Assembly (NCBI GenBank): GCA_025350365.1 | Contig: JANXXY010000155.1 | Coordinates: 1 to 13,279 of the forward strand | Source of the DNA: Bacteroidales bacterium | GTDB lineage: Bacteria; Bacteroidota; Bacteroidia; Bacteroidales; JAAUTT01 | Length of the DNA stretch: 13,279 nt | Reading direction: 5' to 3' | Shown: one piece after another, positions 7,394 through 13,279 of the stretch | Position numbering within the stretch: the first letter of the stretch is position 1 | Layout: every line of letters begins with the position of its first letter | Translations under genes and position numbers: made by a program | The notes under the pieces: generated by a model | The model's database searches: none | What the model saw: the letters and a program-made list of their open reading frames with translations, nothing else | What the model was told of the DNA's origin: nothing

Positions 7394-8317
7394 ATGGTTA
7401 AAATAAAGGAACCTGATTCGATTAAACTTAATCCAGACCTTAAGGTTGAGTTTATTCTATACGAATTAATAGAATCTGGTCTGGATCCGGAGGATATCGT
7501 AATTAATGCTCTTGGTATTTTTAAAAGAAGGTATGGGAAAGATATTATCAGCGGTGAAATAAGAGATTATAAAGAAGGTAAAAGACAATATTATAATCTT
7601 GACGTAAACCGAAATGGCATATATGATTTATTGCCTAAGGGACTATTTCATCAACCGCAAAACAGAAAAAGCAACCTCACCGTTTCACAAGCAATTGAAG
7701 AATATAAATTACAAAAACATTTGGAGAAAGAAGCCAGATTATTCTTCTTGCCTTTTGAACAGGAAATTTACAGATTGTCTTTGTTACTTGAATGTGAAGA
7801 AAGAAAAAGCATCTTTGATGTGCAAAATGTTTTTAAAAATCAAGTTTTTATTGATTTCTGGGGGATACCTGAAATTTTTAATGAACAACAAATATGTAAC
7901 CTGTTATACCTCCTTCCCCTCTCAAGTTTTATTGTTGGTAATAACTTTCTTACCAAGCTCTGTTTTGAAAGCATTTTAAACGATCGGGTTGAAATTTACG
8001 AATCTGCGCCTTTAAATCATCAATTTGTAGGAAAAGAAGACGTTAACTTAAATAATATTAATCTGGGAGTGAATTTTATCATTGAAAATAATTATCAAGA
8101 AGTAGCCACCTGCACTGAAATATCCATTCATCCATCTTTTCCTCCAGACCTTGTAAATTATTTGGAAGGAGGATCCAAAATGAAAATGCTTGTTTTTATG
8201 CTGGATTACTTTTTACCTTTTGAAAATGATTTTAGTACCCATATAATTATGGAAGAAAAATTTTCTCTTTCTGAAAAAGCACACTCTTCAAGGTTAGGAA
8301 TAACCACAAACATCTAA
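7394..8317 (+). CDS. tssG: TssG, T6SS baseplate subunit
   Basis: TssG partners TssF in the baseplate wedge. The 307-residue product is close to the usual family length of about 300-350. It begins 4 bp after tssF, so the two are very probably translationally coupled. The N-terminal part has 'FILYELIESGLDPEDIVINA' and 'FKRRYGKDI', and the middle has an aromatic/Leu-rich helical stretch 'FLPFEQEIYRLSLLLECEE'. The motifs are more divergent than in proteobacterial TssG, so the call depends largely on position right after tssF and on size. The stop lies 4 bp from the convergent tssO stop. Confidence 0.68.
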   Translation: MVKIKEPDSIKLNPDLKVEFILYELIESGLDPEDIVINALGIFKRRYGKDIISGEIRDYKEGKRQYYNLDVNRNGIYDLLPKGLFHQPQNRKSNLTVSQAIEEYKLQKHLEKEARLFFLPFEQEIYRLSLLLECEERKSIFDVQNVFKNQVFIDFWGIPEIFNEQQICNLLYLLPLSSFIVGNNFLTKLCFESILNDRVEIYESAPLNHQFVGKEDVNLNNINLGVNFIIENNYQEVATCTEISIHPSFPPDLVNYLEGGSKMKMLVFMLDYFLPFENDFSTHIIMEEKFSLSEKAHSSRLGITTNI

Positions 8318-8321
8318 AATA

Positions 8322-9251
8322 TTATTCACAGCCTACCGGAGGTTTTTTTAATTTGGCAGTAATATCTGTTACCTTTTGATTAGCCTCTTTTTTGATTACA
8401 TCCAGGTTTGAATTCTGATACTTTTTAAAAACTAATAATGCTGATTGATAAAGGGTTTTTCTTTGATTGCAGTTTGTGATTCTTGATTCCGCTTTGCTCT
8501 CATCGGAATATGCAATGGCCATCCCTACTTTTGCTTCAAGTTCAGAAATTTTTGATTCATATGCCGTAACGTCAACAGATGATCCTTCCTTTCCATGGGA
8601 CTGTGCTAATTTAAGTTGAGATTCACAATCTTTTAATTGTAATTGTAACTTCTCCAATTCTTTTTTTCCGGATCCGCCCGATCCGCCCGAATCACCTGAC
8701 TTAGATGCCAGTAGTATTTTATAAGTTTCTAATTGAGATTCCGTTTCTTTGAGTTTGTTATTCAAAATATCAATTTGTACCATGCTTATTCCTTTTTCTT
8801 TGATCGTTTGTCTCAGTAAGTCAATGGTATTACGGTAAGTAAGGAAAGCATCCAGAGAATTAATAATTCCTGTGGCTAATTTTTTATTCGATCGGAAAAT
8901 TAATGAAGAGGAATCCCGTTTTGTTTCATATACAATAGATTGAATGTGATTTTCATATTCATTAATGCGGCGAATGCTTTGTGCCTGGTCAAATTCATTA
9001 CCCTGCTTGTTTAAGGATGCATCTAATGTTTCGAGGCCTTTTAGTTCACTTCCCATAGAATCAATAACCACCACTAATTTTTTTTGCTCATTCATAGTAT
9101 GGTTAAGGGTTGTATTCTCCGCTTTTAGAGCAATATTTGGAACATATAGAAAAAAAGCAAAGGCTAAAACTGCAATTACAACTGTTAAAAAATATGACAG
9201 GGCAAATTTGAAAATTGCCCTTGTTCTCTCACTACTATTAATTGGTTTCAT
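8322..9251 (-). CDS. tssO: TssO, T6SS-iii membrane-anchored coiled-coil protein
   Basis: TssO is a subtype-iii T6SS protein of the cell envelope. This 309-residue product has a short N-terminal tail 'NSSERTRAIFKFALSYF', one transmembrane helix at about 17-37, then a long heptad-like region (about 44-180: 'NTTLNHTMNEQKKL', 'NNKLKETESQLETYKILL'). A Gly/Ser linker at 186-195 separates it from a second coiled coil at 196-248 and a helical tail to 309. The N-terminal tail and helix match TssO as I know it. The second coiled coil beyond the Gly/Ser linker seems an extension. A single N-terminal helix with a large periplasmic part is the likely topology. tssK lies 49 bp upstream on the same strand. 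Confidence 0.72.
   Translation of the reverse strand: MKPINSSERTRAIFKFALSYFLTVVIAVLAFAFFLYVPNIALKAENTTLNHTMNEQKKLVVVIDSMGSELKGLETLDASLNKQGNEFDQAQSIRRINEYENHIQSIVYETKRDSSSLIFRSNKKLATGIINSLDAFLTYRNTIDLLRQTIKEKGISMVQIDILNNKLKETESQLETYKILLASKSGDSGGSGGSGKKELEKLQLQLKDCESQLKLAQSHGKEGSSVDVTAYESKISELEAKVGMAIAYSDESKAESRITNCNQRKTLYQSALLVFKKYQNSNLDVIKKEANQKVTDITAKLKKPPVGCE
8671..8688 (-). repeat. Tandem 9-bp repeat coding a Gly-Gly-Ser linker
   Basis: Two exact copies of GATCCGCCC (8671-8679 and 8680-8688) are followed by a degenerate third (GAATCACCT). Read on the - strand inside tssO they encode G-D-S, G-G-S, G-G-S. The patch is far more GC-rich than the surrounding gene. Such in-frame 9-bp repeats can expand or shrink by slippage, altering linker length without breaking the frame. 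Confidence 0.7.
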
Positions 9252-9300
9252 GGGACTATCGTTTAGTTTTAAAACTGTTCATTTACTTCTTTATAACACT

Positions 9301-10461
9301 TTATGATAACGGACTCCATCTTGATTTTGTCTTTTCATTATTTTCCTGAGCAACATCATGCTCCACGATAAAAACGCTTTGTCCTTTTCGTTTGCCAATA
9401 AACTCAAGTTGACTAAGGATAGAAAATAATTCGGAAATCATTTTAATATAATCATATATGAAAGACAAGGATAGTATTGGATCATTGTGATTATAGGAGT
9501 AATTATTTAAAAAATCATTGGTTTTATTTTCCAGAATACCAGGCGAAAGATTGGTCCATTCACCAAGGTACACAAGTAATTCTTCTCTTTCTTTTGCAGT
9601 AAGAAGTGTAAGTATAGTGCTAATTGTATTGGGCACTTGAAGTAATAATACAAAAAGATAAATAGGGGGCTGGCTTGGAATAATCATTTTAAAATTCAGG
9701 ATATTGGATGAAATGCCAAATCCAAGCCTTTCTGAAAGCATGTATATACAATTACTAAGAGAAGTTTTTTGGTCTTTTGATCTTATCTTTTGAAGAATAA
9801 GGAAACAACTCCGTTCAATTAAAATGAGGCCATCTCCCACAGCATTATAAAACTCAATAAAATTTGGATGACATTGAAGAGAGGTGCATGCAGGAATAAA
9901 TTCCTGATGATGTTTAAATTCACCTTTTTTGTACGATAACTTACCAACAATAAGCGCTGAGGATTCAAATTGAGTAAGATTCACGCTTGTGGTTAATAAT
10001 ATATCTAACTTATAAGCAGCATTTGAAAAGGGGTTTCTTGGGGGCAACTCATTATCAATCGGATTTCCAAACGGGATTCTATTAAAAGGATTAACAGAAA
10101 CTGTGATATAAAACATTGCTTCGTCTGAAAAAGCTATATTATTGCCACTCAGTAACTCATTTGAGGGGAGGTTCAATGTTAATGGCATATCCTCAAGAAT
10201 TTGAATTCTACATCCGTTTGGAGTTATACCAATGCATGTTTTGAGAGATATGTGAATATTGCCAGCCTGATCAATATTGATCACAAGATTGTTGGGACTT
10301 TTATGATAAGGTAATAGACCAAAATTTAAAGAAGAGTGAGAAGTTGATATTGAATCCCTTACCTGATCATCTACAGAATGCTGGAACGATAATAAATGAC
10401 TTTTGGAAATTTTCATTCCATCTACCCAATTTACAGGAAAATATTTTATTTCAGATGACAT
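9301..10461 (-). CDS. tssK: TssK, T6SS baseplate adaptor
   Basis: TssK is the trimeric connector between the TssFG wedges and the inner-membrane complex; its N-terminal part derives from phage receptor-binding-protein shoulders. The 386-residue product starts with 'FPVNWVDGMKISKSHLLSFQ' (8-27), matching the family's N-terminal 'V-x-W-x-x-G-M-x-x-x-x-x-H-x-x-x-x' pattern. After it comes a region with 'NFGLLPY' (47-53) and a series of beta-strands ('NLVINIDQAGNIHISL', 'FYITVSVNPF'). The C-terminal half is helical. It is shorter than the roughly 440-450 residues of proteobacterial TssK. It is transcribed towards tssO (49 bp) and is preceded by a lipoprotein gene 41 bp upstream with no obvious terminator between them. 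Confidence 0.8.
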   Translation of the reverse strand: MSSEIKYFPVNWVDGMKISKSHLLSFQHSVDDQVRDSISTSHSSLNFGLLPYHKSPNNLVINIDQAGNIHISLKTCIGITPNGCRIQILEDMPLTLNLPSNELLSGNNIAFSDEAMFYITVSVNPFNRIPFGNPIDNELPPRNPFSNAAYKLDILLTTSVNLTQFESSALIVGKLSYKKGEFKHHQEFIPACTSLQCHPNFIEFYNAVGDGLILIERSCFLILQKIRSKDQKTSLSNCIYMLSERLGFGISSNILNFKMIIPSQPPIYLFVLLLQVPNTISTILTLLTAKEREELLVYLGEWTNLSPGILENKTNDFLNNYSYNHNDPILSLSFIYDYIKMISELFSILSQLEFIGKRKGQSVFIVEHDVAQENNEKTKSRWSPLS

Positions 10462-10502
10462 AGTTTTTTCGTCTTACAATTTATTTAATCTCTAATAAAC
10501 AA

Positions 10503-11039
10503 TTAATTTCCGCTTTTGTGGGTGGAGTGTGAAATGCGAAAGTATCCGTCCGTTATGTTAAAACTTTTATTTGACCTGCTACTTACAGCTTTAAAATGAA
10601 ATTTGCCTTCTATTACTTTTTCGTCCTCTTTGGTTATGGCAATTTCTCCATCTACACCTGCCCAAAGGCCATTTCCAAATAAATCATACGAGAGGTCGGC
10701 GGCATCCCCATCGCTACTTAGTTTTCTGGGATTTCCAACTTTATCCCATGTTTCGTTAAATGGGAATCCAATATAATCGTCACCTTTTTTACCAATAATT
10801 CTTTTTGCATAAACCACCAATTCATAAGATGACAATACTGAAGCTTCCCAATCTTTTCCGTTAATCTTTGCTTTCATAAAATAGCCCTTTTCACTAGTTG
10901 CAACATATCCTTCGTGCGCTTCTGTGGGTTTTGAATCAACTTGATTTTTAAGCTTATAGGCAGTTTCCTGAGCTGAAGTTTTACAGGAATACAAAAAAGC
11001 AAGTGATGTAACAATTAAAAATAATAATGCTTTTTTCAT
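10503..11039 (-). CDS. Small lipoprotein, DUF6252-like
   Basis: The frame stays open to 11141, but the start is taken as the Met at 11039 because it begins a classic lipoprotein signal peptide (MKKALLFLIVTSLAFLYSC, lipidated Cys19, lipobox L-Y-S-C). The product is 178 residues. The mature part has 'MKAKINGKDWEAS' (55-67) and ends with 'GEIAITKEDE' ... 'GKFHFKA' ... 'ITDGYFRIS' (131-170). This resembles Bacteroidetes lipoproteins of unknown function with the pattern 'I-x-G-x-x-W-x-A ... G-x-F-x-F-x-A ... I-T-x-G-x-F', which I place near DUF6252. Expected location is the periplasmic face of a membrane. It diverges from tetR and its leader carries an 18-bp palindrome and two TetR-like half-sites. 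It lies 41 bp upstream of tssK. Confidence 0.72.
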   Translation of the reverse strand: MKKALLFLIVTSLAFLYSCKTSAQETAYKLKNQVDSKPTEAHEGYVATSEKGYFMKAKINGKDWEASVLSSYELVVYAKRIIGKKGDDYIGFPFNETWDKVGNPRKLSSDGDAADLSYDLFGNGLWAGVDGEIAITKEDEKVIEGKFHFKAVSSRSNKSFNITDGYFRISHSTHKSGN

Positions 11040-11050
11040 ATCGTTTGGTT

Positions 11051-11068
11051 TAAATTGCATGCAATTTA
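11051..11068. promoter_or_regulatory. Perfect 18-bp palindrome in lipoprotein gene leader
   Basis: TAAATTGCATGCAATTTA is exactly its own reverse complement over 18 bases with no loop. It ends 11 bp before the lipoprotein start codon on the - strand. Its sequence is unrelated to the TTAGTAAGT operator nearby, so it would bind a different dimeric regulator or act in the 5' leader of the mRNA near the initiation region. No function is shown. Confidence 0.5.
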
Positions 11069-11098
11069 TTGAATTACAAAGGATCAAACAATAGGAAG

Positions 11099-11130
11099 TT
11101 AGTAAGTGGAGTCGTATTTTTAGTAAGTGG
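11099..11130. promoter_or_regulatory. Two TetR half-sites, 21 bp apart
   Basis: The 11-mer TTAGTAAGTGG occurs exactly at 11099-11109 and at 11120-11130, a period of 21 bp, or two helical turns. Its first nine bases, TTAGTAAGT, equal the right half of the operators at 11166 and 11794. The left halves are not conserved. The pair lies upstream of the lipoprotein gene (start 11039), in the position expected for its promoter or leader, so it probably lets the same TetR protein act on that gene. Confidence 0.5.
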
Positions 11131-11159
11131 TAATTTTTCATTTTTAAACTAAAAAATAT

Positions 11160-11190
11160 TTGGTTACTTACTTATTAGTAAGTATATTTG
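11160..11190 (+). promoter_or_regulatory. Bacteroidetes-type promoter of tetR
   Basis: TTG at 11160-11162 (-33 element) and TATATTTG at 11183-11190 (-7 element) are separated by 20 bp. This is an exact match to the Bacteroidetes consensus TTG-N(19-21)-TAnnTTTG. The expected transcription start is just downstream, leaving a leader of roughly 20 nt before the ATG at 11218. The whole spacer is filled by a palindromic operator. The 10-mer ATATTTGGTT flanks the operator on both sides (11156-11165 and 11184-11193). Confidence 0.75.
11166..11183. promoter_or_regulatory. TetR operator (autoregulatory)
   Basis: ACTTACTTATTAGTAAGT is a palindrome with perfect 7-bp arms (ACTTACT / AGTAAGT) around TATT. 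It lies between the -33 and -7 elements of the tetR promoter and shares its last base with the -7 element, so a bound TetR dimer would block RNA polymerase. A copy with one change lies upstream of fabF at 11794. Position, symmetry and recurrence make it the likely operator of the adjacent TetR protein; binding itself is inferred. Confidence 0.75.
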
Positions 11191-11217
11191 GTTCAAATTA
11201 TTAATTGATAGAGTTAT

Positions 11218-11778
11218 ATGTCTATTACCAGAGAAAAGATTATGGAATTAGGTGAGACTCTCATCCGAACTAAGGGTTACAATGCATTTAGCTATCAAGA
11301 TATATCATCAGAATTAGGAATAAAAAATGCGGCTATACACTATTATTTTCCATCGAAGGAAAATTTAGGAACCAGTATTGTAAGGACTAACATTCAACGT
11401 TTTGAAGAAATGCTCGAAAATATGCACAGTCGTGGTTTTGACGAATGGCAACAACTTGAAACATTTATTAAGATATATATTAAAAGTCACAGGGAGCAAA
11501 AACTGTGTATTGTTGGCTCTTTAGGACCCGATTTTAATACCTTAAATGAGACTACTAAAACAGAACTTGTAAGAATGACAGAAATAATACTCAAATGGCT
11601 TGCCGATATTCTTACAAAAGGAAGAGATAAAAAGCTCTTTTTTTTTAAAGAAGACCCACAAAATAAAGCAGTGGTTATATTTTCGAGTTTAGTTGCAAGT
11701 TTGCAATTGACAAGGATTATTGATAGATTGGACTATAAGAACATATATCAATCTATTACGGAAAATCTGAAGCCCTAA
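11218..11778 (+). CDS. TetR/AcrR-family transcriptional regulator
   Basis: This 186-residue protein has the standard TetR layout. The N-terminal DNA-binding domain contains 'LIRTKGYNAFSYQDISSELG' (15-34), and the recognition helix and wing are 'IKNAAIHYYFPSKENL' (35-50). A helical ligand-binding and dimerisation domain follows (about 55-186). TetR proteins are dimeric repressors released by a small ligand. Next to a fatty-acid synthase gene the ligand could be an acyl-CoA, fatty acid or toxic lipid, but that is inference. It is driven by a promoter with an embedded palindrome, so it is probably autorepressed. The frame contains a run of nine T (11638-11646) that encodes Phe residues and could be prone to slippage. 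fabF follows 73 bp downstream. Confidence 0.88.
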   Translation: MSITREKIMELGETLIRTKGYNAFSYQDISSELGIKNAAIHYYFPSKENLGTSIVRTNIQRFEEMLENMHSRGFDEWQQLETFIKIYIKSHREQKLCIVGSLGPDFNTLNETTKTELVRMTEIILKWLADILTKGRDKKLFFFKEDPQNKAVVIFSSLVASLQLTRIIDRLDYKNIYQSITENLKP

Positions 11779-11793
11779 AAATTAATCGACTAC

Positions 11794-11811
11794 ACTTATT
11801 TATTAGTAAGT
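11794..11811. promoter_or_regulatory. Second TetR operator, upstream of fabF
   Basis: ACTTATTTATTAGTAAGT matches the tetR operator at 17 of 18 positions (C to T at base 6) in the same orientation. It lies between the tetR stop and the fabF start, centred about 50 bp before the fabF ATG. At the place equivalent to the tetR -7 box the sequence is TAGAAGAA (11811-11818), a poor match to TAnnTTTG. The site may therefore control a weak promoter or act as a roadblock to transcription coming from tetR. Confidence 0.68.
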
Positions 11812-11851
11812 AGAAGAAAAGGTTGTTGTGATTTTAAAAAAAAATAAAAAT

Positions 11852-13093
11852 ATGAAAAGAGCTGTAATAACAGGACTAGGATGTGTAACGCCGATTGGGA
11901 ATAATGTGAATGATTTTTGGGAAAACTTAAAAAAAGGCAAAAGTGGCGCAGCTGGCATTACAAAATTCGATACTACACATTATAAAACAAAATTTGCCTG
12001 TGAAGTTAAAAATTTTGATCCTCTACAATATATAGAAAAGCAGGAAGCTAGAAAACTGGACTTATTCACTCAATATGCATTAATCGCAACCGGAGAATGC
12101 ATGCATGATTCAGAAATAAATCTTAGCGAGTGCGACCTTAATAAAGTTGGAGTTATTTTGGCAACTGGAATAGGAGGGATGTTAACATTTGAAGAAGAAA
12201 TTTTAAGTTTCGGGCAAAATGGAAAAATCCCAAAATTTAGTCCTTTTTTCATTACAAAAATGATTCCCAATATAGCATCAGGTCATATATCAATCCGATA
12301 TGGATTGCACGGGATAAGCTATTCTATTTCGGCAGCCTGTGCTTCATCTAATAATGCTATAGGCAATGCATTGGATCTTATCCGGATGGGACGGGCAAAT
12401 ATAATAATTGCGGGAGGCGCCGAAGCTTCCATAACACAGGCTGCTATTGGCGGTTTTAATTCGATAAAAGCACTATCAACATTAAATGAATCGCCTGAAA
12501 CAGCTTGCCGCCCCTTTGATAAATCAAGAGATGGGTTTGTGGCAGGTGAAGGAGCCGGTGTTCTTATGATTGAGGAACTTGAACATGCTTTAAAAAGAGG
12601 TGCTAAAATATATTGCGAACTGGCAGGATATGGTGCGGCTTCAGATGCATATCATATTGTCGCCACTCACCCTGATGGTTTAGGAGCCATTCTGGCCATG
12701 GAAGGAGCCTTAGCTGATGCCGGATTAACTCCGGAGGATGTTTCATATATCAATGCTCATGCAACTTCAACACCCTTAGGTGATATAAGTGAATGCAAGG
12801 CAATTGAAAAGGTTTTTAGTAAATGGTTAAATAAAATCAAAATCAGCGCTACGAAATCAATGACTGGCCATTTATTAGGAGCGGCAGGTGCAATAGAGGC
12901 CATCGTATGTATTAAATCAATTGAGCATAATATCATCCCGCCCACTATCAATCTCAACGAAACCGATCCTGAAATCAATTCACAATTGGACTTTACCCCT
13001 CATATAGCATTTAAAAAAGAGGTGCTGGTGGCTCTGAATAATACATTTGGGTTTGGGGGACATACATCAACAACAATATTCAAAAAATATTAA
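11852..13093 (+). CDS. fabF: 3-oxoacyl-ACP synthase II (FabF-like, KAS II)
   Basis: FabF condenses malonyl-ACP with an acyl-ACP in fatty-acid elongation. The start is the ATG at 11852, giving 'MKRAVITGLGCVTPIG' as in other FabF proteins; a GTG at 11828 would add eight Lys/Asn-rich residues. At 413 residues it is essentially the family length. The catalytic residues fall at the E. coli FabF positions: Cys163 in 'SAACASS', His303 in 'NAHATSTPLGD', Lys335 in 'ATKSMTGH' and His340. The C-terminal glycine loop 'NTFGFGGHTST' (397-407) is present. It lies alone behind a tetR gene, without acpP, fabD or fabG neighbours. It is therefore more likely a second, regulated KAS copy for remodelling or a special lipid than the housekeeping enzyme; this is inference. 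Confidence 0.9.
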   Translation: MKRAVITGLGCVTPIGNNVNDFWENLKKGKSGAAGITKFDTTHYKTKFACEVKNFDPLQYIEKQEARKLDLFTQYALIATGECMHDSEINLSECDLNKVGVILATGIGGMLTFEEEILSFGQNGKIPKFSPFFITKMIPNIASGHISIRYGLHGISYSISAACASSNNAIGNALDLIRMGRANIIIAGGAEASITQAAIGGFNSIKALSTLNESPETACRPFDKSRDGFVAGEGAGVLMIEELEHALKRGAKIYCELAGYGAASDAYHIVATHPDGLGAILAMEGALADAGLTPEDVSYINAHATSTPLGDISECKAIEKVFSKWLNKIKISATKSMTGHLLGAAGAIEAIVCIKSIEHNIIPPTINLNETDPEINSQLDFTPHIAFKKEVLVALNNTFGFGGHTSTTIFKKY

Positions 13094-13095
13094 TT

Positions 13096-13117
13096 ATCAA
13101 TTTAACACATTGATTTT
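13096..13117 (+). terminator. Weak candidate terminator after fabF
   Basis: Three bases after the fabF stop codon, ATCAAT (13096-13101) and ATTGAT (13109-13114) form a 6-bp AT-rich stem around a 7-base loop, followed by TTT. The stem is weak and the T-tract short, so this is only a possible terminator between fabF and the convergent gene at the right edge. Confidence 0.22.
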
Positions 13118-13129
13118 GAAATAAAATTG

Positions 13130-13279
13130 TTATTTGTCAAATCCAAAACTAACACCCATTCGAAAACCGATGTGTTTTTTAAGATAAATTTCCTCGGGTA
13201 AAAAACCTTTTGTTTTATAGATAAAACCTAAATCAAAAGATATATTATGAAGAGTAGTAGTTTTTTTTGTAAAAAAGAA
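13130..13279 (-). CDS. Outer-membrane beta-barrel protein, C-terminal part
   Basis: This frame runs off the right edge of the window and leaves 49 codons plus a stop. The readable residues include 'LHNISFDLGFIYKTKGFLPE' and end 'HIGFRMGVSFGFDK'. These are two amphipathic strands with the last ending in alternating Gly/Phe, the look of the terminal strands of a Bacteroidetes outer-membrane barrel protein. The N-terminus and any family signature lie outside the window. It converges on fabF with a gap of 36 bp. Confidence 0.55.
   Translation of the reverse strand, partial: FFFTKKTTTLHNISFDLGFIYKTKGFLPEEIYLKKHIGFRMGVSFGFDK

Noticed and set aside
7614..7979. + strand frame of 121 codons inside tssG
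   Set aside because: It overlaps tssG in another frame; tssG fits operon spacing and size, and this frame shows no domain pattern.
8965..9306. + strand open frame of 113 codons opposite tssO
   Set aside because: It mirrors the transmembrane and coiled-coil coding region of tssO on the other strand and has no independent support.
11040..11141. N-terminal extension of the lipoprotein gene to an upstream Met
   Set aside because: The extension would bury the lipoprotein signal peptide 34 residues inside the protein and run through the palindrome and half-sites; the Met at 11039 is the natural start.
11638..11646. Frameshift at the nine-T run in tetR
   Set aside because: The reading frame continues normally to a typical TetR length, so no frameshift is present; the run is only a potential slippage site.
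1..13279. CRISPR array, tRNA, rRNA, insertion sequence or attachment site
   Set aside because: No regularly spaced repeats, tRNA-like cloverleaf, rRNA motif, transposase frame or paired terminal repeats were seen.

Overview
The window is AT-rich, and every clue points to the phylum Bacteroidota (Bacteroidetes). It carries genes of the Bacteroidetes-type (subtype iii) type VI secretion system (T6SS). One promoter fits the Bacteroidetes consensus TTG-N(19-21)-TAnnTTTG exactly. Strong Shine-Dalgarno sites are nearly absent, and the lipoprotein and outer-membrane beta-barrel genes are typical of the phylum. No genus can be assigned from this sequence alone.

Region A (about 130-2763, + strand) is the secreted needle module. 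It holds tssD/Hcp (tube), tssI/VgrG (spike) and a 127-residue protein that aligns by eye with TssD and is probably a divergent second tube-like subunit. Convergent to it, with only 3 bp between stop codons, lies tssN on the - strand (2767-3555), a polytopic inner-membrane protein found only in this T6SS subtype.

Region B (3628-8317, + strand) starts with an unrecognised glycine-rich 156-residue protein and a signal-peptide-bearing outer-membrane beta-barrel protein. The baseplate wedge genes tssE-tssF-tssG follow. tssF appears to start at TTG and tssG begins 4 bp after tssF. Facing tssG, with a 4-bp gap, are tssO and upstream of it tssK on the - strand (8322-10461). Together these supply most of the baseplate (E, F, G, K), two accessory membrane components (N, O), one tube and one spike gene. 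The sheath (TssB/C), the ClpV ATPase (TssH), TssP/Q/R and any PAAR protein are not in the window. The system is therefore either split or continues outside it.

Region C (10503-13093) looks like a small regulon. A TetR-family gene has an 18-bp palindromic operator lying exactly in the spacer of its own promoter. A near-identical copy (17 of 18 bases) lies between tetR and a 3-oxoacyl-ACP synthase II gene (fabF-like, catalytic Cys163/His303/Lys335/His340 all present). Two half-sites, 21 bp apart, lie in the leader of a divergent small lipoprotein gene. That lipoprotein gene is only 41 bp upstream of tssK on the same strand with no visible terminator, so a TetR-controlled promoter may read into tssK-tssO. 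The right edge holds the C-terminal 49 codons of another beta-barrel outer-membrane protein on the - strand.

In the cell, TssE/F/G/K would assemble the baseplate on a TssN/TssO-containing membrane complex, and TssD tubes tipped by VgrG would be fired from it. The FabF/TetR/lipoprotein unit concerns fatty-acid or envelope metabolism; its link to the T6SS is inferred only from gene order and shared operator sequence.
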